A stretch of DNA of 64,000 nt from Pseudomonas sp. VD-NE ins (GTDB lineage: Bacteria > Pseudomonadota > Gammaproteobacteria > Pseudomonadales > Pseudomonadaceae): contig NZ_CP134772.1 in assembly GCF_031882575.1 (NCBI RefSeq), forward strand, positions 11,001 through 75,000, in the 5' to 3' direction. The notes under the pieces are model-generated. The model was not told the DNA's origin. It saw nothing but the letters and a program-made list of their open reading frames with translations, and ran no database searches. The translations under genes were made by a program, and so were the position numbers. Shown piece after piece: positions 55,005-63,945 of the stretch. Positions within the stretch are counted from its first letter, which is position 1; every line of letters starts with the position of its first letter.

Positions 55005-55322
55005 CTATTGGACGAGAATTGCTTCTGCCAGTTCAAGGTCGCTGACATGAAGTTTCGGTCGGGTTTTGCGCAGGTAATGCAGCGCGGATTCCAGACGAAC
55101 ACCTCGCCATTCACCTTCACTGGCAACAAACGCGGCCGCGTCATCGTGGGCGGCGAGCAGCAGTTTACGGTCGAAAGGCGCAGAAGACACCATGCTGGTG
55201 GCGTAACCACTGACGACGGTGCCTTGGGTCGACGCGTTGAAAGCATCAAAGGCATTGGCCGGCGCCGTCCAGCAGGCGGTGAACAATATGGAGGGAATCA
55301 GTAGATTTGGAAGAAAGCGCAT
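55005..55322 (-). CDS. DUF2388 family small exported protein (second of three)
   Basis: The 105-residue protein has a signal peptide of about 24 residues (PANA), then AAHDDAAAFVASEGEWRGVRLESALHYLRKTRPKLHVSDLELAEAILVQ. The family core is conserved, but the segment before it is more divergent than in the other two copies. It lies 43 nt upstream of the third copy. Confidence 0.87.
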   Translation of the reverse strand: MRFLPNLLIPSILFTACWTAPANAFDAFNASTQGTVVSGYATSMVSSAPFDRKLLLAAHDDAAAFVASEGEWRGVRLESALHYLRKTRPKLHVSDLELAEAILVQ

Positions 55323-55389
55323 CGGACTCGGTAATTTTTGGTGAGCCCGAAGGCTAGCGCAATGCCCGGGCCAGAGCCAGCGCCGAAAC

Positions 55390-55416
55390 ATCGGGACACG
55401 AACGGCGTGTCCCGAT
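55390..55416 (-). terminator. hairpin between first and second DUF2388 genes
   Basis: ATCGGGACACG-AACGG-CGTGTCCCGAT is a perfect 11-bp stem 13 nt after the first DUF2388 stop. No T run follows, so it may only reduce read-through. Confidence 0.5.
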
Positions 55417-55429
55417 TGGTACCTGGCGC

Positions 55430-55747
55430 TTAGATCGTCAGGATGGCCTGAGCCAGTTGTGCGTCAGTGGCTTGCAGTTGTGGCGCCTGGTGACGGATGT
55501 GATCCAGTGCGCTTTCCAGTTTCACGCCACGGATTTCACCTTCGCTGGCCACGAAGCTGGCAGCGTCGTCACGGGCGGCGAGGACGATTTTGTCGTCACG
55601 GAAAGATGAAGTCACATCGGACGTGGCGTCGGACGAGGATTTCAGAGCGCCGACAACGGCGTCGGTGGTCACGATGAAGCTGGTAGCGCTGGCGTTGGCA
55701 GCCACGGCCAGCAGGGCGGCGGCACTGAGCAGACGAAGACGGGGCAT
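55430..55747 (-). CDS. DUF2388 family small exported protein (first of three)
   Basis: The 105-residue protein has a signal peptide of about 21 residues (ASAT) and the core ARDDAASFVASEGEIRGVKLESALDHIRHQAPQLQATDAQLAQAILTI. AAGGAG lies 7 nt before the ATG at 55747. It heads a run of three paralogues that ends in the DUF4105 gene. Such small exported proteins are common in pseudomonads; no function is known to me. Confidence 0.88.
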   Translation of the reverse strand: MPRLRLLSAAALLAVAANASATSFIVTTDAVVGALKSSSDATSDVTSSFRDDKIVLAARDDAASFVASEGEIRGVKLESALDHIRHQAPQLQATDAQLAQAILTI

Positions 55748-55887
55748 GGTGTAACTCCTTTGGATAAACCGTAGAGAGAGGTGGCTCGGTATCTGAGGAG
55801 TCAGACGCCGGTGACACAGCATTCGCCACGTTCTGCGTGGATATTAGGCGCAGAACCCGATACCTAACCAGCATCCAGACGAAAAAC

Positions 55888-55966
55888 TGTAGGAGCTGCC
55901 GAAGGCTGCGATCTTTTGCTTTGGATTTTCAAGATCAAAAAATCGCAGCCTTCGGCAGCTCCTACA
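55888..55966. repeat. REPIN-like repeat of the GTAGGAGCTGCCG type
   Basis: Arms at 55888-55918 and 55936-55966 are reverse complements with one mismatch. It belongs to the same family as the repeat at 29716-29799, differing in the GAAGGC versus GCAGGC centre. Confidence 0.87.
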
Positions 55967-56033
55967 ATTGTAATAGTCTCATTTCGAATTATGTGAACTG
56001 TACTGGTATGGCTTTTTAAGAGCCCAAAACGAC

Positions 56034-56065
56034 AAAACCCGTCGCGGTTTTCCACGACGGGTTTT
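56034..56065 (-). terminator. terminator of the DUF1127 gene
   Basis: On the minus strand AAAACCCGTCG pairs with CGACGGGTTTT around a 10-nt loop, followed by a short T-containing tail, about 57 nt after the stop. Confidence 0.75.
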
Positions 56066-56122
56066 GTTTGTTCAATTCGGGTTGCTGGCGGTGGGTCTAA
56101 CGACCAGAGCCAGCGACGCTAC

Positions 56123-56338
56123 TTAGCGCCAGAACGGCTTGCTCAGCTCTTCGTAGCGTTGTGCTTCGCTGATACCGGCGTCAGCCAGCAGACGCGAATC
56201 CAGACGAGCCAATTGGTGGCGGCTGGAGATGCGGCGCTGCCACAACATCAGGTTGGCGATAACGCGCAGAGGCAGGGAAGCCTGGGTGTTTACAGCTTTG
56301 TCTTCGAAGAACAGTTCGGAACTGAGTGTACGTTCCAT
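56123..56338 (-). CDS. DUF1127 family small protein
   Basis: The 71-residue protein MERTLSSELFFEDKAV... ends in the DUF1127 motif LMLWQRRISSRHQLARLDSRLLADAGISEAQRYEELSKPFWR (basic, YjiS-like). AAGGA lies 9 nt before the ATG at 56338; the ATG at 56347 overlaps this site and is unlikely. DUF1127 proteins act as small regulators, some binding RNA, in carbon/phosphate and stress responses of other bacteria. The upstream 300 nt are unusually rich in palindromes. Confidence 0.88.
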   Translation of the reverse strand: MERTLSSELFFEDKAVNTQASLPLRVIANLMLWQRRISSRHQLARLDSRLLADAGISEAQRYEELSKPFWR

Positions 56339-56613
56339 GGTTGACATCCTTCCGCTTGTGGCGGGATCAGGTAGTGGTTTGACTGGTGCCCATGATCCTC
56401 TCGTTTGCCAAGTCTCTCTAGATACAGTTCAACTGTATTGTGAGTGACCAGTTAACTGTTTATAGGGGGTGTACGGGTCAAAATTGAGCAAACTGTACCT
56501 GTCCGCACTTAAGTGGTGCGTTTTCGCTCATTTGAGTTGAAGCGGTAGGCAAATGCTGTAGGAAATGACCAGTACAGCAGTACAGTTTTTGTCAGGCGGG
56601 AGGCTTGCGTATG
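56339..56613 (-). promoter_or_regulatory. palindrome-rich regulatory region upstream of the DUF1127 gene
   Basis: The region contains TACAGTT-C-AACTGTA (perfect, 56423-56437), CAGTTAACTG (perfect, 56449-56458), AACTGTA again at 56491-56497, CACTTAAGTG (perfect, 56506-56515) and the direct repeat CAGTACAG CAGTACAG (56570-56585). The recurring ACTGTA/TACAGT unit suggests several binding sites for one regulator. No gene lies here. Confidence 0.6.
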
Positions 56614-56645
56614 TCCGCTGACACAAACTGTGTTTGCGTCAGCGG
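56614..56645 (-). terminator. hairpin after the acetyl-CoA hydrolase gene
   Basis: TCCGCTGAC (56614-56622) pairs with GTCAGCGGA (56637-56645), and CAAAC/GTTTG pairs inside. It lies 15 nt past the stop codon but lacks a T run. Confidence 0.55.
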
Positions 56646-56659
56646 ATTATCTGTGTGAA

Positions 56660-58153
56660 TCAGACAGCGAGCATGCGCCCGGTTTCTTCCAGGTTCGTGT
56701 GCCAGCTCAACGCTTCACGCAGGATGTGCGGGGTGTGACCACCGATTGCACAGGCCGCCGTGAAGTAATCGTTCAGCGCCTGGCGGAAGTCTGGGTGCAC
56801 GCAGTTATCGATGATCACCCGCGCCCGTTCCCGTGGCGCCAGGCCGCGCAAGTCGGCCAGCCCGACTTCGGTCACCAGAATGTCGACATCGTGCTCGGTA
56901 TGGTCAACGTGGCTGACCATAGGCACCACACTGGAAATCGCGCCGCCCTTGGCGATCGACTTGGTCACGAACACCGCCAGATGCGCGTTGCGCGCGAAGT
57001 CGCCGGAACCGCCGATGCCGTTCATCATCCGCGTGCCGCAGACGTGTGTGGAGTTGACGTTGCCATAGATGTCGAACTCCAGCGCCGTGTTGATGCCGAT
57101 GATGCCCAGGCGCCGTACGACTTCCGGGTGGTTGGAGATCTCCTGCGGACGCAGCACCAGTTTGTCCTTGTACTTCTCCAGATTGCCGAATACGTCACTG
57201 TTGCGGCGCTCCGACAGGGTAATCGAACTGCCCGACGCAAAACTCAGCTTGCCGGCATCGATCAGGTCGAACGTCGAATCCTGCAGCACTTCGGAGTACA
57301 TGGTCAGGTCCTCGAACGGCGAATCGATCAGGCCGCACATCACCGCGTTGGCAATGTTGCCGATCCCCGCCTGCAACGGGCCGAGCTTGTTGGTCATGCG
57401 CCCGGCGTCGACTTCCTGCTTGAAGAACGTGATCAGGTGCTCGGCGATGGCGTTGGTATCGACATCCGGGGTCGACACCGTTGACGGTGAATCCGCCTGC
57501 TGGGTGATGACAATGGCGACAATCTTCTCCGGCGGGATCGGAATCGCGGTGCTGCCGATGCGATCGTCGACTTTCACCAGAGGAATCGGCGTGCGCGTCG
57601 GGCGGTAGGTCGGGATATAGATGTCGTGCAGGCCTTCGAGGTTGGCGTTGTGCGCCAGGTTGATCTCGACGATCACCTGTTTGGCGAAAATCGCGAAGCT
57701 CGCCGAGTTGCCCACCGAGGTGGTCGGCACGATGTGACCTTGCTCGGTGATGGCCACGGCTTCGATGACCGCGATGTCCGGCAGCTTTAATTGCTGGTTG
57801 CGCAGTTGCTCGACGGTTTCCGACAGATGCTGGTCGATGAACATGACTTCGCCGGCGTTGATTGCCTTGCGCAAGGTGCTGTCAACCTGGAACGGCATGC
57901 GCCGCGACAGCACACCGGCCTCGGTCAGTTGCTTGTCGAGGTCGTTGCCCAGGCTGGCGCCGGTCATCAGGCTGATCTTCAGCGGCGTGACCTTGGCCCG
58001 CTCGGCCAGTGCGTGAGGGACGGCTTTGGCTTCGCCGGCACGGGTGAAACCGCTCATGCCGACGGTCATGCCGTCCTCAATCAGAGCGGCTGCGTCGGCG
58101 GCGCTCATCACTTTATCCAACAACGAAGGCAGGCGAATACGGTCACGGTACAT
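56660..58153 (-). CDS. acetyl-CoA hydrolase/succinyl-CoA:acetate CoA-transferase family
   Basis: The 497-residue CoA-transferase belongs to the Cat1/AarC/Ach1 family. Features include GMTVGMSGFTRAGEAKAVP (about residues 27-45), the Glu-bearing MYSEVLQDSTFDLID (about 282-296, probable catalytic Glu) and the glycine-rich GIGGSGDFARNAHL (about 383-396). It transfers CoA between acetate and succinate or hydrolyses acetyl-CoA, balancing acetate metabolism. It stands alone, with a palindrome 157 nt upstream. Confidence 0.92.
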   Translation of the reverse strand: MYRDRIRLPSLLDKVMSAADAAALIEDGMTVGMSGFTRAGEAKAVPHALAERAKVTPLKISLMTGASLGNDLDKQLTEAGVLSRRMPFQVDSTLRKAINAGEVMFIDQHLSETVEQLRNQQLKLPDIAVIEAVAITEQGHIVPTTSVGNSASFAIFAKQVIVEINLAHNANLEGLHDIYIPTYRPTRTPIPLVKVDDRIGSTAIPIPPEKIVAIVITQQADSPSTVSTPDVDTNAIAEHLITFFKQEVDAGRMTNKLGPLQAGIGNIANAVMCGLIDSPFEDLTMYSEVLQDSTFDLIDAGKLSFASGSSITLSERRNSDVFGNLEKYKDKLVLRPQEISNHPEVVRRLGIIGINTALEFDIYGNVNSTHVCGTRMMNGIGGSGDFARNAHLAVFVTKSIAKGGAISSVVPMVSHVDHTEHDVDILVTEVGLADLRGLAPRERARVIIDNCVHPDFRQALNDYFTAACAIGGHTPHILREALSWHTNLEETGRMLAV

Positions 58154-58309
58154 GGATTATTATCTCGGGAAGCGAGTAGCAGGATGCGCAGTCTAGTGAA
58201 TTTGACGAGCGCCTGTCCCGCTACCAAGGTCGCAAACGAGGCGTCTATTCAGCGGGTTTGAAGTAAAACACCGTTACTGGATCTGCAACAACGCGGCATA
58301 TTGTCCGAC

Positions 58310-58323
58310 TGTTTGCGCAAACA
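58310..58323. promoter_or_regulatory. perfect 14-bp palindrome upstream of the CoA-transferase gene
   Basis: TGTTTGCGCAAACA is a perfect palindrome touching the pntB terminator. It is about 157 nt upstream of the CoA-transferase start and could be an operator. The regulator is unknown. Confidence 0.35.
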
Positions 58324-58324
58324 A

Positions 58325-58350
58325 AAACGCCCCGACAGGTCGGGGCGTTT
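58325..58350 (-). terminator. pntB terminator
   Basis: On the minus strand AAACGCCCCGAC-CT-GTCGGGGCGTTTTTGT is a 12-bp stem with Ts, 18 nt after the pntB stop. Confidence 0.9.
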
Positions 58351-58367
58351 GGTCTTGCAGCGGGGAA

Positions 58368-59801
58368 TTACTCGACCGCTTTGACCATGTCTTCGATGAC
58401 TTTCTTCGCGTCGCCGAAGACCATCATGGTCTTGTCCAGATAGAACAGTTCGTTGTCCAGACCGGCATAGCCGCTGGCCATCGAGCGCTTGTTGACGATG
58501 ATGGTCTTGGCCTTGAATGCTTCGAGAATCGGCATACCGGCAATCGGCGATTTCGGATCGTTCTTCGCCGCCGGGTTGACCACGTCGTTCGCGCCGAGCA
58601 CCAACACCACGTCGGCCTGGCCGAACTCGGAGTTGATGTCTTCCATCTCGAACACCTGATCGTAAGGCACTTCGGCCTCGGCGAGCAGGACGTTCATGTG
58701 CCCCGGCATACGACCCGCTACTGGGTGAATCGCATACTTCACGGTTACGCCACGGTGGGTCAGCTTCTCGGTCAATTCCTTCAGAGCATGCTGTGCACGT
58801 GCAACCGCCAAGCCGTAGCCCGGCACGATGATCACGGTGTCGGCGTTGGTCAGCAGGAAGGTTGCGTCGTCAGCCGAACCGGATTTCACCGGACGTGCTT
58901 CTTTTGCACCGGCCGGGCCAGCGTCGGCCGTGTTGCCGAAACCGCCGAGCAGTACATTAAAGAAGGAACGGTTCATCGCCTTGCACATGATGTACGAGAG
59001 GATCGCACCGCTCGAACCCACCAAGGAACCGGCAATGATCAGCATCGAGTTGTTCAGCGAGAAGCCGATACCCGCCGCCGCCCAGCCCGAGTAGCTGTTG
59101 AGCATCGACACCACCACCGGCATGTCCGCGCCGCCGATCGGGATGATGATCAGCACACCCATCACGAACGCCAGTGCCAGCATCAGCGCGAACGCGGTGA
59201 GGTTGCCAGTGAACATGAAGGTCAGGCCCAGTGCCAGCGTCGCCAGACCCAGCACTGCGTTGAGCTTGTGCTGCCCGGCAAACTGTACCGGTGCGCCCTG
59301 GAACAGGCGGAACTTGTACTTGCCCGACAACTTGCCGAAGGCAATTACCGAACCCGAGAAGGTGATCGCACCAATGGCCGCACCGAGGAACAGCTCCAGA
59401 CGGTTGCCCGCCGGGATCGAGTCGCCCAGCTGTTTAACGATACCCAGCGATTGCGGCTCAACAACTGCGGCGATCGCGATGAACACCGCTGCCAGACCGA
59501 TCATGCTGTGCATGAAGGCGACCAGTTCCGGCATCTTGGTCATTTCAACGCGCTTTGCCATGATCGAACCGGCAGTGCCGCCGACCAGCAGACCGACGAT
59601 GACGTAACCGATACCGGCAGTTGCCAGCTCAGCACCCAACTTATAGATGAGGCCGACGGTAGTCAGGATGGCCAAGGCCATGCCGAGCATGCCGAACAGG
59701 TTGCCGCGCCGCGAGGTAGTCGGGTGCGATAGGCCTTTGAGGGCCTGGATAAAACAGATCGACGCGATCAGGTAGAGCGTCGTGACGAGATTCATGCTCA
59801 T
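58368..59801 (-). CDS. pntB: NAD(P) transhydrogenase beta subunit
   Basis: The 477-residue protein has about nine N-terminal membrane spans (domain II, to about residue 280) and the NADP(H)-binding domain III (VIIVPGYGLAVARAQH, about 325-340; ADVVLVLGANDVVNPAA, about 400-416). It couples proton movement to hydride transfer between NADH and NADP+. Its ATG overlaps the pntAB TAA (TAATG), so translation is coupled. Confidence 0.96.
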   Translation of the reverse strand: MSMNLVTTLYLIASICFIQALKGLSHPTTSRRGNLFGMLGMALAILTTVGLIYKLGAELATAGIGYVIVGLLVGGTAGSIMAKRVEMTKMPELVAFMHSMIGLAAVFIAIAAVVEPQSLGIVKQLGDSIPAGNRLELFLGAAIGAITFSGSVIAFGKLSGKYKFRLFQGAPVQFAGQHKLNAVLGLATLALGLTFMFTGNLTAFALMLALAFVMGVLIIIPIGGADMPVVVSMLNSYSGWAAAGIGFSLNNSMLIIAGSLVGSSGAILSYIMCKAMNRSFFNVLLGGFGNTADAGPAGAKEARPVKSGSADDATFLLTNADTVIIVPGYGLAVARAQHALKELTEKLTHRGVTVKYAIHPVAGRMPGHMNVLLAEAEVPYDQVFEMEDINSEFGQADVVLVLGANDVVNPAAKNDPKSPIAGMPILEAFKAKTIIVNKRSMASGYAGLDNELFYLDKTMMVFGDAKKVIEDMVKAVE

Positions 59802-60121
59802 TACTTCGGCGCCTCTTCTTTTACTTTCGGGGCTTTCTTCTTGAACATCTCAAGCATGCGGCGGGTGACCAGGAAGCCACCGAATACGTTGACCGCAGCC
59901 AGCGCCACGGCGAGGGTGCCCATGGTTTTGCCCAGCGGCGTAACGGTCAGCGCGGCCGCGAGCATAGCGCCGACGATCACGATCGCCGAGATGGCGTTGG
60001 TCACCGCCATCAAAGGCGTGTGCAGCGCAGGTGTAACGTTCCAGACCACGTGGTAACCGACATAAATCGCCAGCACGAAGATGATCAGGTTGTAGATACC
60101 GGGGGAGATAAGCTCTTCCAT
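59801..60121 (-). CDS. pntAB: NAD(P) transhydrogenase alpha subunit, membrane part
   Basis: The 106-residue protein carries three to four membrane spans of domain II ([52 protein letters not shown]) and a lysine-rich tail. In this split arrangement the alpha subunit is divided into a soluble and a membrane gene, unlike the single E. coli pntA. Confidence 0.94.
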   Translation of the reverse strand: MEELISPGIYNLIIFVLAIYVGYHVVWNVTPALHTPLMAVTNAISAIVIVGAMLAAALTVTPLGKTMGTLAVALAAVNVFGGFLVTRRMLEMFKKKAPKVKEEAPK

Positions 60122-60136
60122 CGTCTGAATCCCTGC

Positions 60137-61258
60137 TTAGGCGTTTTTGCGGATGACTTGGCCGTCGCGGCACATCAGGCACGCGGCGACGATGTCGTCT
60201 TCGAGGTTGACGTCGAACTGGCCTTCTTTGGTGAAGACCAGCTTGAGGAAGTCCAGCAGGTTGCGCGCGTACAGTGCCGAGGCGTCTGCAGCGACTTCAC
60301 CGGCCAGATTGGTCGGGCCACAAATGGTCACGCCATTCTCGACGACGACTTGGTCTGCCACGGTCAGTGGGCAGTTGCCGCCCTGAGCCGCCGCGAGGTC
60401 GATGACCACCGAACCCGGTTTCATCTGCGCCACAGTCTCCGCGCTCAACAGCGTCGGCGCCTTGCGGCCCGGAATCAGCGCGGTGGTGATGACGATGTCA
60501 GCCTGTTTGGCCCGTTCGTGCACGGCTTGGGCCTGACGCTGCATCCAGCTTGCCGGCATTGGCCGCGCGTAACCGCCGACACCGACGGCGCATTCACGCT
60601 CTTCATCGGTCTCGTAAGGTACGTCGACGAACTTGGCACCGAGGGATTCGATCTGCTCTTTCACCGCCGGACGCACGTCAGACGCTTCGATGACCGCACC
60701 CAGACGTTTCGCGGTAGCAATCGCCTGTAACCCGGCCACACCTGCGCCGAGAATCAGCACGCGCGCCGCTTTCACGGTGCCCGCAGCGGTCATCAGCATT
60801 GGCATGAAGCGTGGGTAGTGGTGAGCGGCCAGCAACACAGCCTTATAGCCGGCAATGTTCGCCTGCGACGACAACACATCGAGACTCTGCGCGCGCGAGG
60901 TGCGCGGCGCCGCTTCGAGGGCGAACGCGGTAATGCCGCACTCGGCCATCTTCGCGATGGTTTCGTTGTTGAACGGGTTGAGCATGCCCACCAGCACCGT
61001 ACCGCGCTTGATCAGCGTCAGCTCGGCATCGCTTGGGGCGACCACTTTGAGAATCAGCTCAGCGCCAAACGCGTCATTGGCACTGCCAATGGTTGCGCCT
61101 GCCGCTTCATAGGCACTGTCGACAACACTGGCTTTAACGCCGGCGCCGGTTTGCACAGTGACCTTATGACCTTGGCTGATCAGCTTTTTAATGGTTTCCG
61201 GGGTTGCAGCAACCCGTGTTTCACCGGTCTGGGTTTCGAGAGGAACACCAATGTGCAC
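60137..61258 (-). CDS. pntAA: NAD(P) transhydrogenase alpha subunit, NAD-binding part
   Basis: The 373-residue soluble domain I related to alanine dehydrogenase starts at GTG 61258 (MHIGVPLETQTGETRVAATPETIKKL), with CAGGAG upstream. It has the Rossmann fingerprint VLILGAGVAGLQAIATAKRLGA (about residues 167-188) followed by the acidic residue region VIEASDVRP. It binds NAD(H) and works with the membrane subunits encoded just downstream. Confidence 0.96.
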   Translation of the reverse strand: MHIGVPLETQTGETRVAATPETIKKLISQGHKVTVQTGAGVKASVVDSAYEAAGATIGSANDAFGAELILKVVAPSDAELTLIKRGTVLVGMLNPFNNETIAKMAECGITAFALEAAPRTSRAQSLDVLSSQANIAGYKAVLLAAHHYPRFMPMLMTAAGTVKAARVLILGAGVAGLQAIATAKRLGAVIEASDVRPAVKEQIESLGAKFVDVPYETDEERECAVGVGGYARPMPASWMQRQAQAVHERAKQADIVITTALIPGRKAPTLLSAETVAQMKPGSVVIDLAAAQGGNCPLTVADQVVVENGVTICGPTNLAGEVAADASALYARNLLDFLKLVFTKEGQFDVNLEDDIVAACLMCRDGQVIRKNA

Positions 61259-61692
61259 GTCAAATCTCCTGCGTGATCTTATTGAGTAAACCCATGCACT
61301 ACGGATGGTGCGACTGGGGCGGCCGATCAGCACGATCCCGCCGAATCAGGGCGGGGCGCGGCATTTTGCAGGCGAACTTTATGCCCTTCAAGGGATTATG
61401 ACGGGTGACGGAAAATTAACTACAAGTCATGCCGTGACCGAATGTCGCAGATGGCCAACTGAATCCCTTGCAGGCCGTGCCTTGCAAGGATTCTGGCCGA
61501 TTATGGAAAAATTTCTCATCGGTGACGTGAATAGGCATCAATGCGTCGCCGATGGAGGCTCAAAGCCACGTCGTCAGGCGCTTGTGGGACGTCTGTACGA
61601 CTTTCGGATACAGTCTGTGCAATTGCGACAAATACTTATATCTGTAGGGCTTTGTATTTCCTGACTACGGGGTTAGTTATCGCTGTGAGCCT
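61259..61692. other. 434-nt intergenic region upstream of pntAA
   Basis: No credible gene is present. It must hold the pnt promoter. One notable structure is the bulged stem GAATCCCTTGCA...TGCAAGGATTC at 61461-61493, flanked by TGGCC on both sides. Confidence 0.55.
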
Positions 61693-62592
61693 TTACCCTT
61701 CTAGGCTGTAGCTCTGCGCCTGAGTTACCAGCCAGTCGCGAAATGCCTTTAATGACGCTGATTCGACTTTTCGTTCGGGAATCATCAGGTAATAGGCCTT
61801 GATACTGGAGAGCGCCTGCGGGTTGGCAATCACCAAGCGTTTCTCGGCCAGTTCACGCTGGATCAGGAACGGTGGAATCAGCGCAATGCCCATGTCGTGC
61901 ATGGCGGCCTGGGCGAGCATGGAGAATAGCTCGTAGCGCGGGCCTGTCATGTCGCGAGGGATATTCAGCTGCTGCGAGTTGAACCACTGGCGCCAGGCAT
62001 AAGGGCGCGTGGTCTGTTGCAGCAGTGGCAGATCGGCAATCTCATCGGCTGTCAGATGTGTCTTGTTGCCGAGTAGGGCGGGGCTGCACACCGGCATCGG
62101 ATTTTCGCCCATCAATCTGTGGGATTCGGTACCCGACCAGTCGGCATCGCCGAAATAGATTGCTGCGTCGAATTCTGTATCGGCAAACAGGAAGGGGCGA
62201 GTGCGGTTGGTCAGGTTGACGGTGACTTCCGGGTGTTTGAGCTGAAAGTCTTTGAGGCGTGGCAGCAACCATTGCGTGCCGAAAGTCGGCACTACCGCCA
62301 GTTCGATCACGTTGGTGCCTTGCTGGCCCATCACCGAGAGGGTGTCGCGCTCGACCGCATCGAGTTGCGTGGCGACGCGGCGGCTGTAGGAAAGTCCCGC
62401 TTCGGTCAGTTTCACTCCGCGTCGCGAGCGTCGGAACAGTTCCACGCTGAGGAACTCCTCAAGGCTGGCGATCTGTCGGCAAATGGCGCCCTGGGTGAGG
62501 GAAAGTTCTTCAGCGGCGCGGGTAAAGCTCTCGTGACGCGCGGCGGCCTCGAAGCTGATAAGTGCTGTGGTGCTGGGGATCTTCCTGCGCAT
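61693..62592 (-). CDS. gcdR: LysR-type regulator divergent from gcdH (GcdR-like)
   Basis: The 299-residue regulator has an N-terminal winged helix (TALISFEAAARHESFTRAAEELSLTQGAICRQIASLEEFL, about residues 8-47) and a GcvA/AmpR-like effector domain. I chose the ATG at 62592 (MRRKIPSTT), with GAGG upstream; a GTG at 62607 would add five residues. A LysR gene divergent from gcdH is called gcdR in Pseudomonas, where it activates gcdH in response to glutarate. The name rests on this position. Confidence 0.85.
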   Translation of the reverse strand: MRRKIPSTTALISFEAAARHESFTRAAEELSLTQGAICRQIASLEEFLSVELFRRSRRGVKLTEAGLSYSRRVATQLDAVERDTLSVMGQQGTNVIELAVVPTFGTQWLLPRLKDFQLKHPEVTVNLTNRTRPFLFADTEFDAAIYFGDADWSGTESHRLMGENPMPVCSPALLGNKTHLTADEIADLPLLQQTTRPYAWRQWFNSQQLNIPRDMTGPRYELFSMLAQAAMHDMGIALIPPFLIQRELAEKRLVIANPQALSSIKAYYLMIPERKVESASLKAFRDWLVTQAQSYSLEG

Positions 62593-62627
62593 GTACGTCA
62601 ACCTCACTAATGCGCCGCATAAAAGGC

Positions 62628-62675
62628 ATTTCGCGACGTTTCGGAGTGAGAAATTAGCACAACAGAATGCGAAAT
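62628..62675. promoter_or_regulatory. candidate GcdR site in the gcdR-gcdH intergenic region
   Basis: ATTTCGC (62628-62634) and GCGAAAT (62669-62675) are inverted copies separated by 34 nt, between the divergent start codons. They could be half-sites for the LysR protein; spacing is wider than usual. Confidence 0.35.
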
Positions 62676-62750
62676 CCTCGTTTGCCGCGACAGCGAACCG
62701 CGCCTAGGATCAATGCCACGTTAATTCACCCGATTTGCGAGGACACACTC

Positions 62751-63932
62751 ATGGGCGGTAAAGCTAGCTTCAACTGGATCGATCCCCTGTTGCTGGATCA
62801 ACAGCTCACCGAAGAAGAGCGCATGATCCGCGACACCGCCGAGCAGTTCGCTCAACAGAGCCTCGCACCGCGTGTTCTCGAAGCTTTTCGTCATGAGAAG
62901 ACTGACCCGGCGATCTTTCGCGAAATGGGCGAAGTCGGTCTGTTGGGCGCGACCATCCCAGAGCAGTACGGTGGCAGCGGTCTCAACTATGTCAGCTATG
63001 GTCTGATTGCCCGTGAAGTCGAGCGTGTCGACTCCGGCTACCGCTCGATGATGAGCGTGCAGTCGTCGCTGGTGATGGTGCCGATCAACGAATTCGGCAC
63101 CGAAGCACAGAAGCAGAAATACCTGCCGAAACTGGCTTCCGGCGAGTGGATCGGCTGCTTCGGCCTGACCGAGCCGAACCACGGTTCCGATCCGGGCGCG
63201 ATGATTACCCGTGCACGCAAAGTCGACGGCGGCTACAGCCTGACCGGCGCGAAGATGTGGATCACCAACAGCCCGATCGCTGATGTGTTTGTGGTCTGGG
63301 CCAAAGACGATGCCGGCGACATCCGTGGTTTCGTACTGGAAAAGGGCTGGAAAGGCCTGAGTGCTCCAGCGATTCACGGCAAGGTCGGTCTGCGTGCGTC
63401 GATCACCGGTGAGATCGTCATGGACAACGTGTTCGTGCCAGAAGAGAACATCTTCCCGGATGTGCGCGGTCTGAAAGGTCCGTTCACCTGTCTCAACTCC
63501 GCGCGTTATGGCATTTCCTGGGGCGCGCTGGGCGCTGCAGAATTCTGCTGGCACACCGCTCGCCAATACACCCTCGATCGTCAGCAGTTCGGACGTCCTC
63601 TGGCCGCTACTCAGTTGATCCAGAAGAAGCTGGCCGACATGCAGACCGAAATTACTCTGGCCCTGCAAGGTTGCTTGCGTCTGGGGCGCATGAAGGATGA
63701 AGGCACGGCTGCGGTCGAGATCACTTCGATCATGAAGCGCAACTCTTGCGGCAAGTCGCTGGATATCGCCCGCATGGCTCGCGACATGTTGGGCGGCAAC
63801 GGTATCTCCGATGAGTTCGGCGTGGCCCGTCATCTGGTCAACCTGGAAGTGGTGAATACCTATGAGGGTACCCATGACGTTCACGCGCTGATCCTCGGGC
63901 GTGCGCAAACTGGTCTGCAGGCGTTCTATTAA
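62751..63932 (+). CDS. gcdH: glutaryl-CoA dehydrogenase
   Basis: The 393-residue FAD-dependent acyl-CoA dehydrogenase converts glutaryl-CoA to crotonyl-CoA. The FAD/substrate segments are [21 protein letters not shown] (about residues 138-158), [13 protein letters not shown] and [22 protein letters not shown] (about 281-302). Near the C-terminus [20 protein letters not shown] places the catalytic Glu (about 370). The ATG at 62751 follows AGGA; the ORF could extend upstream without conservation. It acts in lysine and glutarate breakdown. Confidence 0.95.
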   Translation: MGGKASFNWIDPLLLDQQLTEEERMIRDTAEQFAQQSLAPRVLEAFRHEKTDPAIFREMGEVGLLGATIPEQYGGSGLNYVSYGLIAREVERVDSGYRSMMSVQSSLVMVPINEFGTEAQKQKYLPKLASGEWIGCFGLTEPNHGSDPGAMITRARKVDGGYSLTGAKMWITNSPIADVFVVWAKDDAGDIRGFVLEKGWKGLSAPAIHGKVGLRASITGEIVMDNVFVPEENIFPDVRGLKGPFTCLNSARYGISWGALGAAEFCWHTARQYTLDRQQFGRPLAATQLIQKKLADMQTEITLALQGCLRLGRMKDEGTAAVEITSIMKRNSCGKSLDIARMARDMLGGNGISDEFGVARHLVNLEVVNTYEGTHDVHALILGRAQTGLQAFY

Positions 63933-63945
63933 TAGGAGAGCGACC

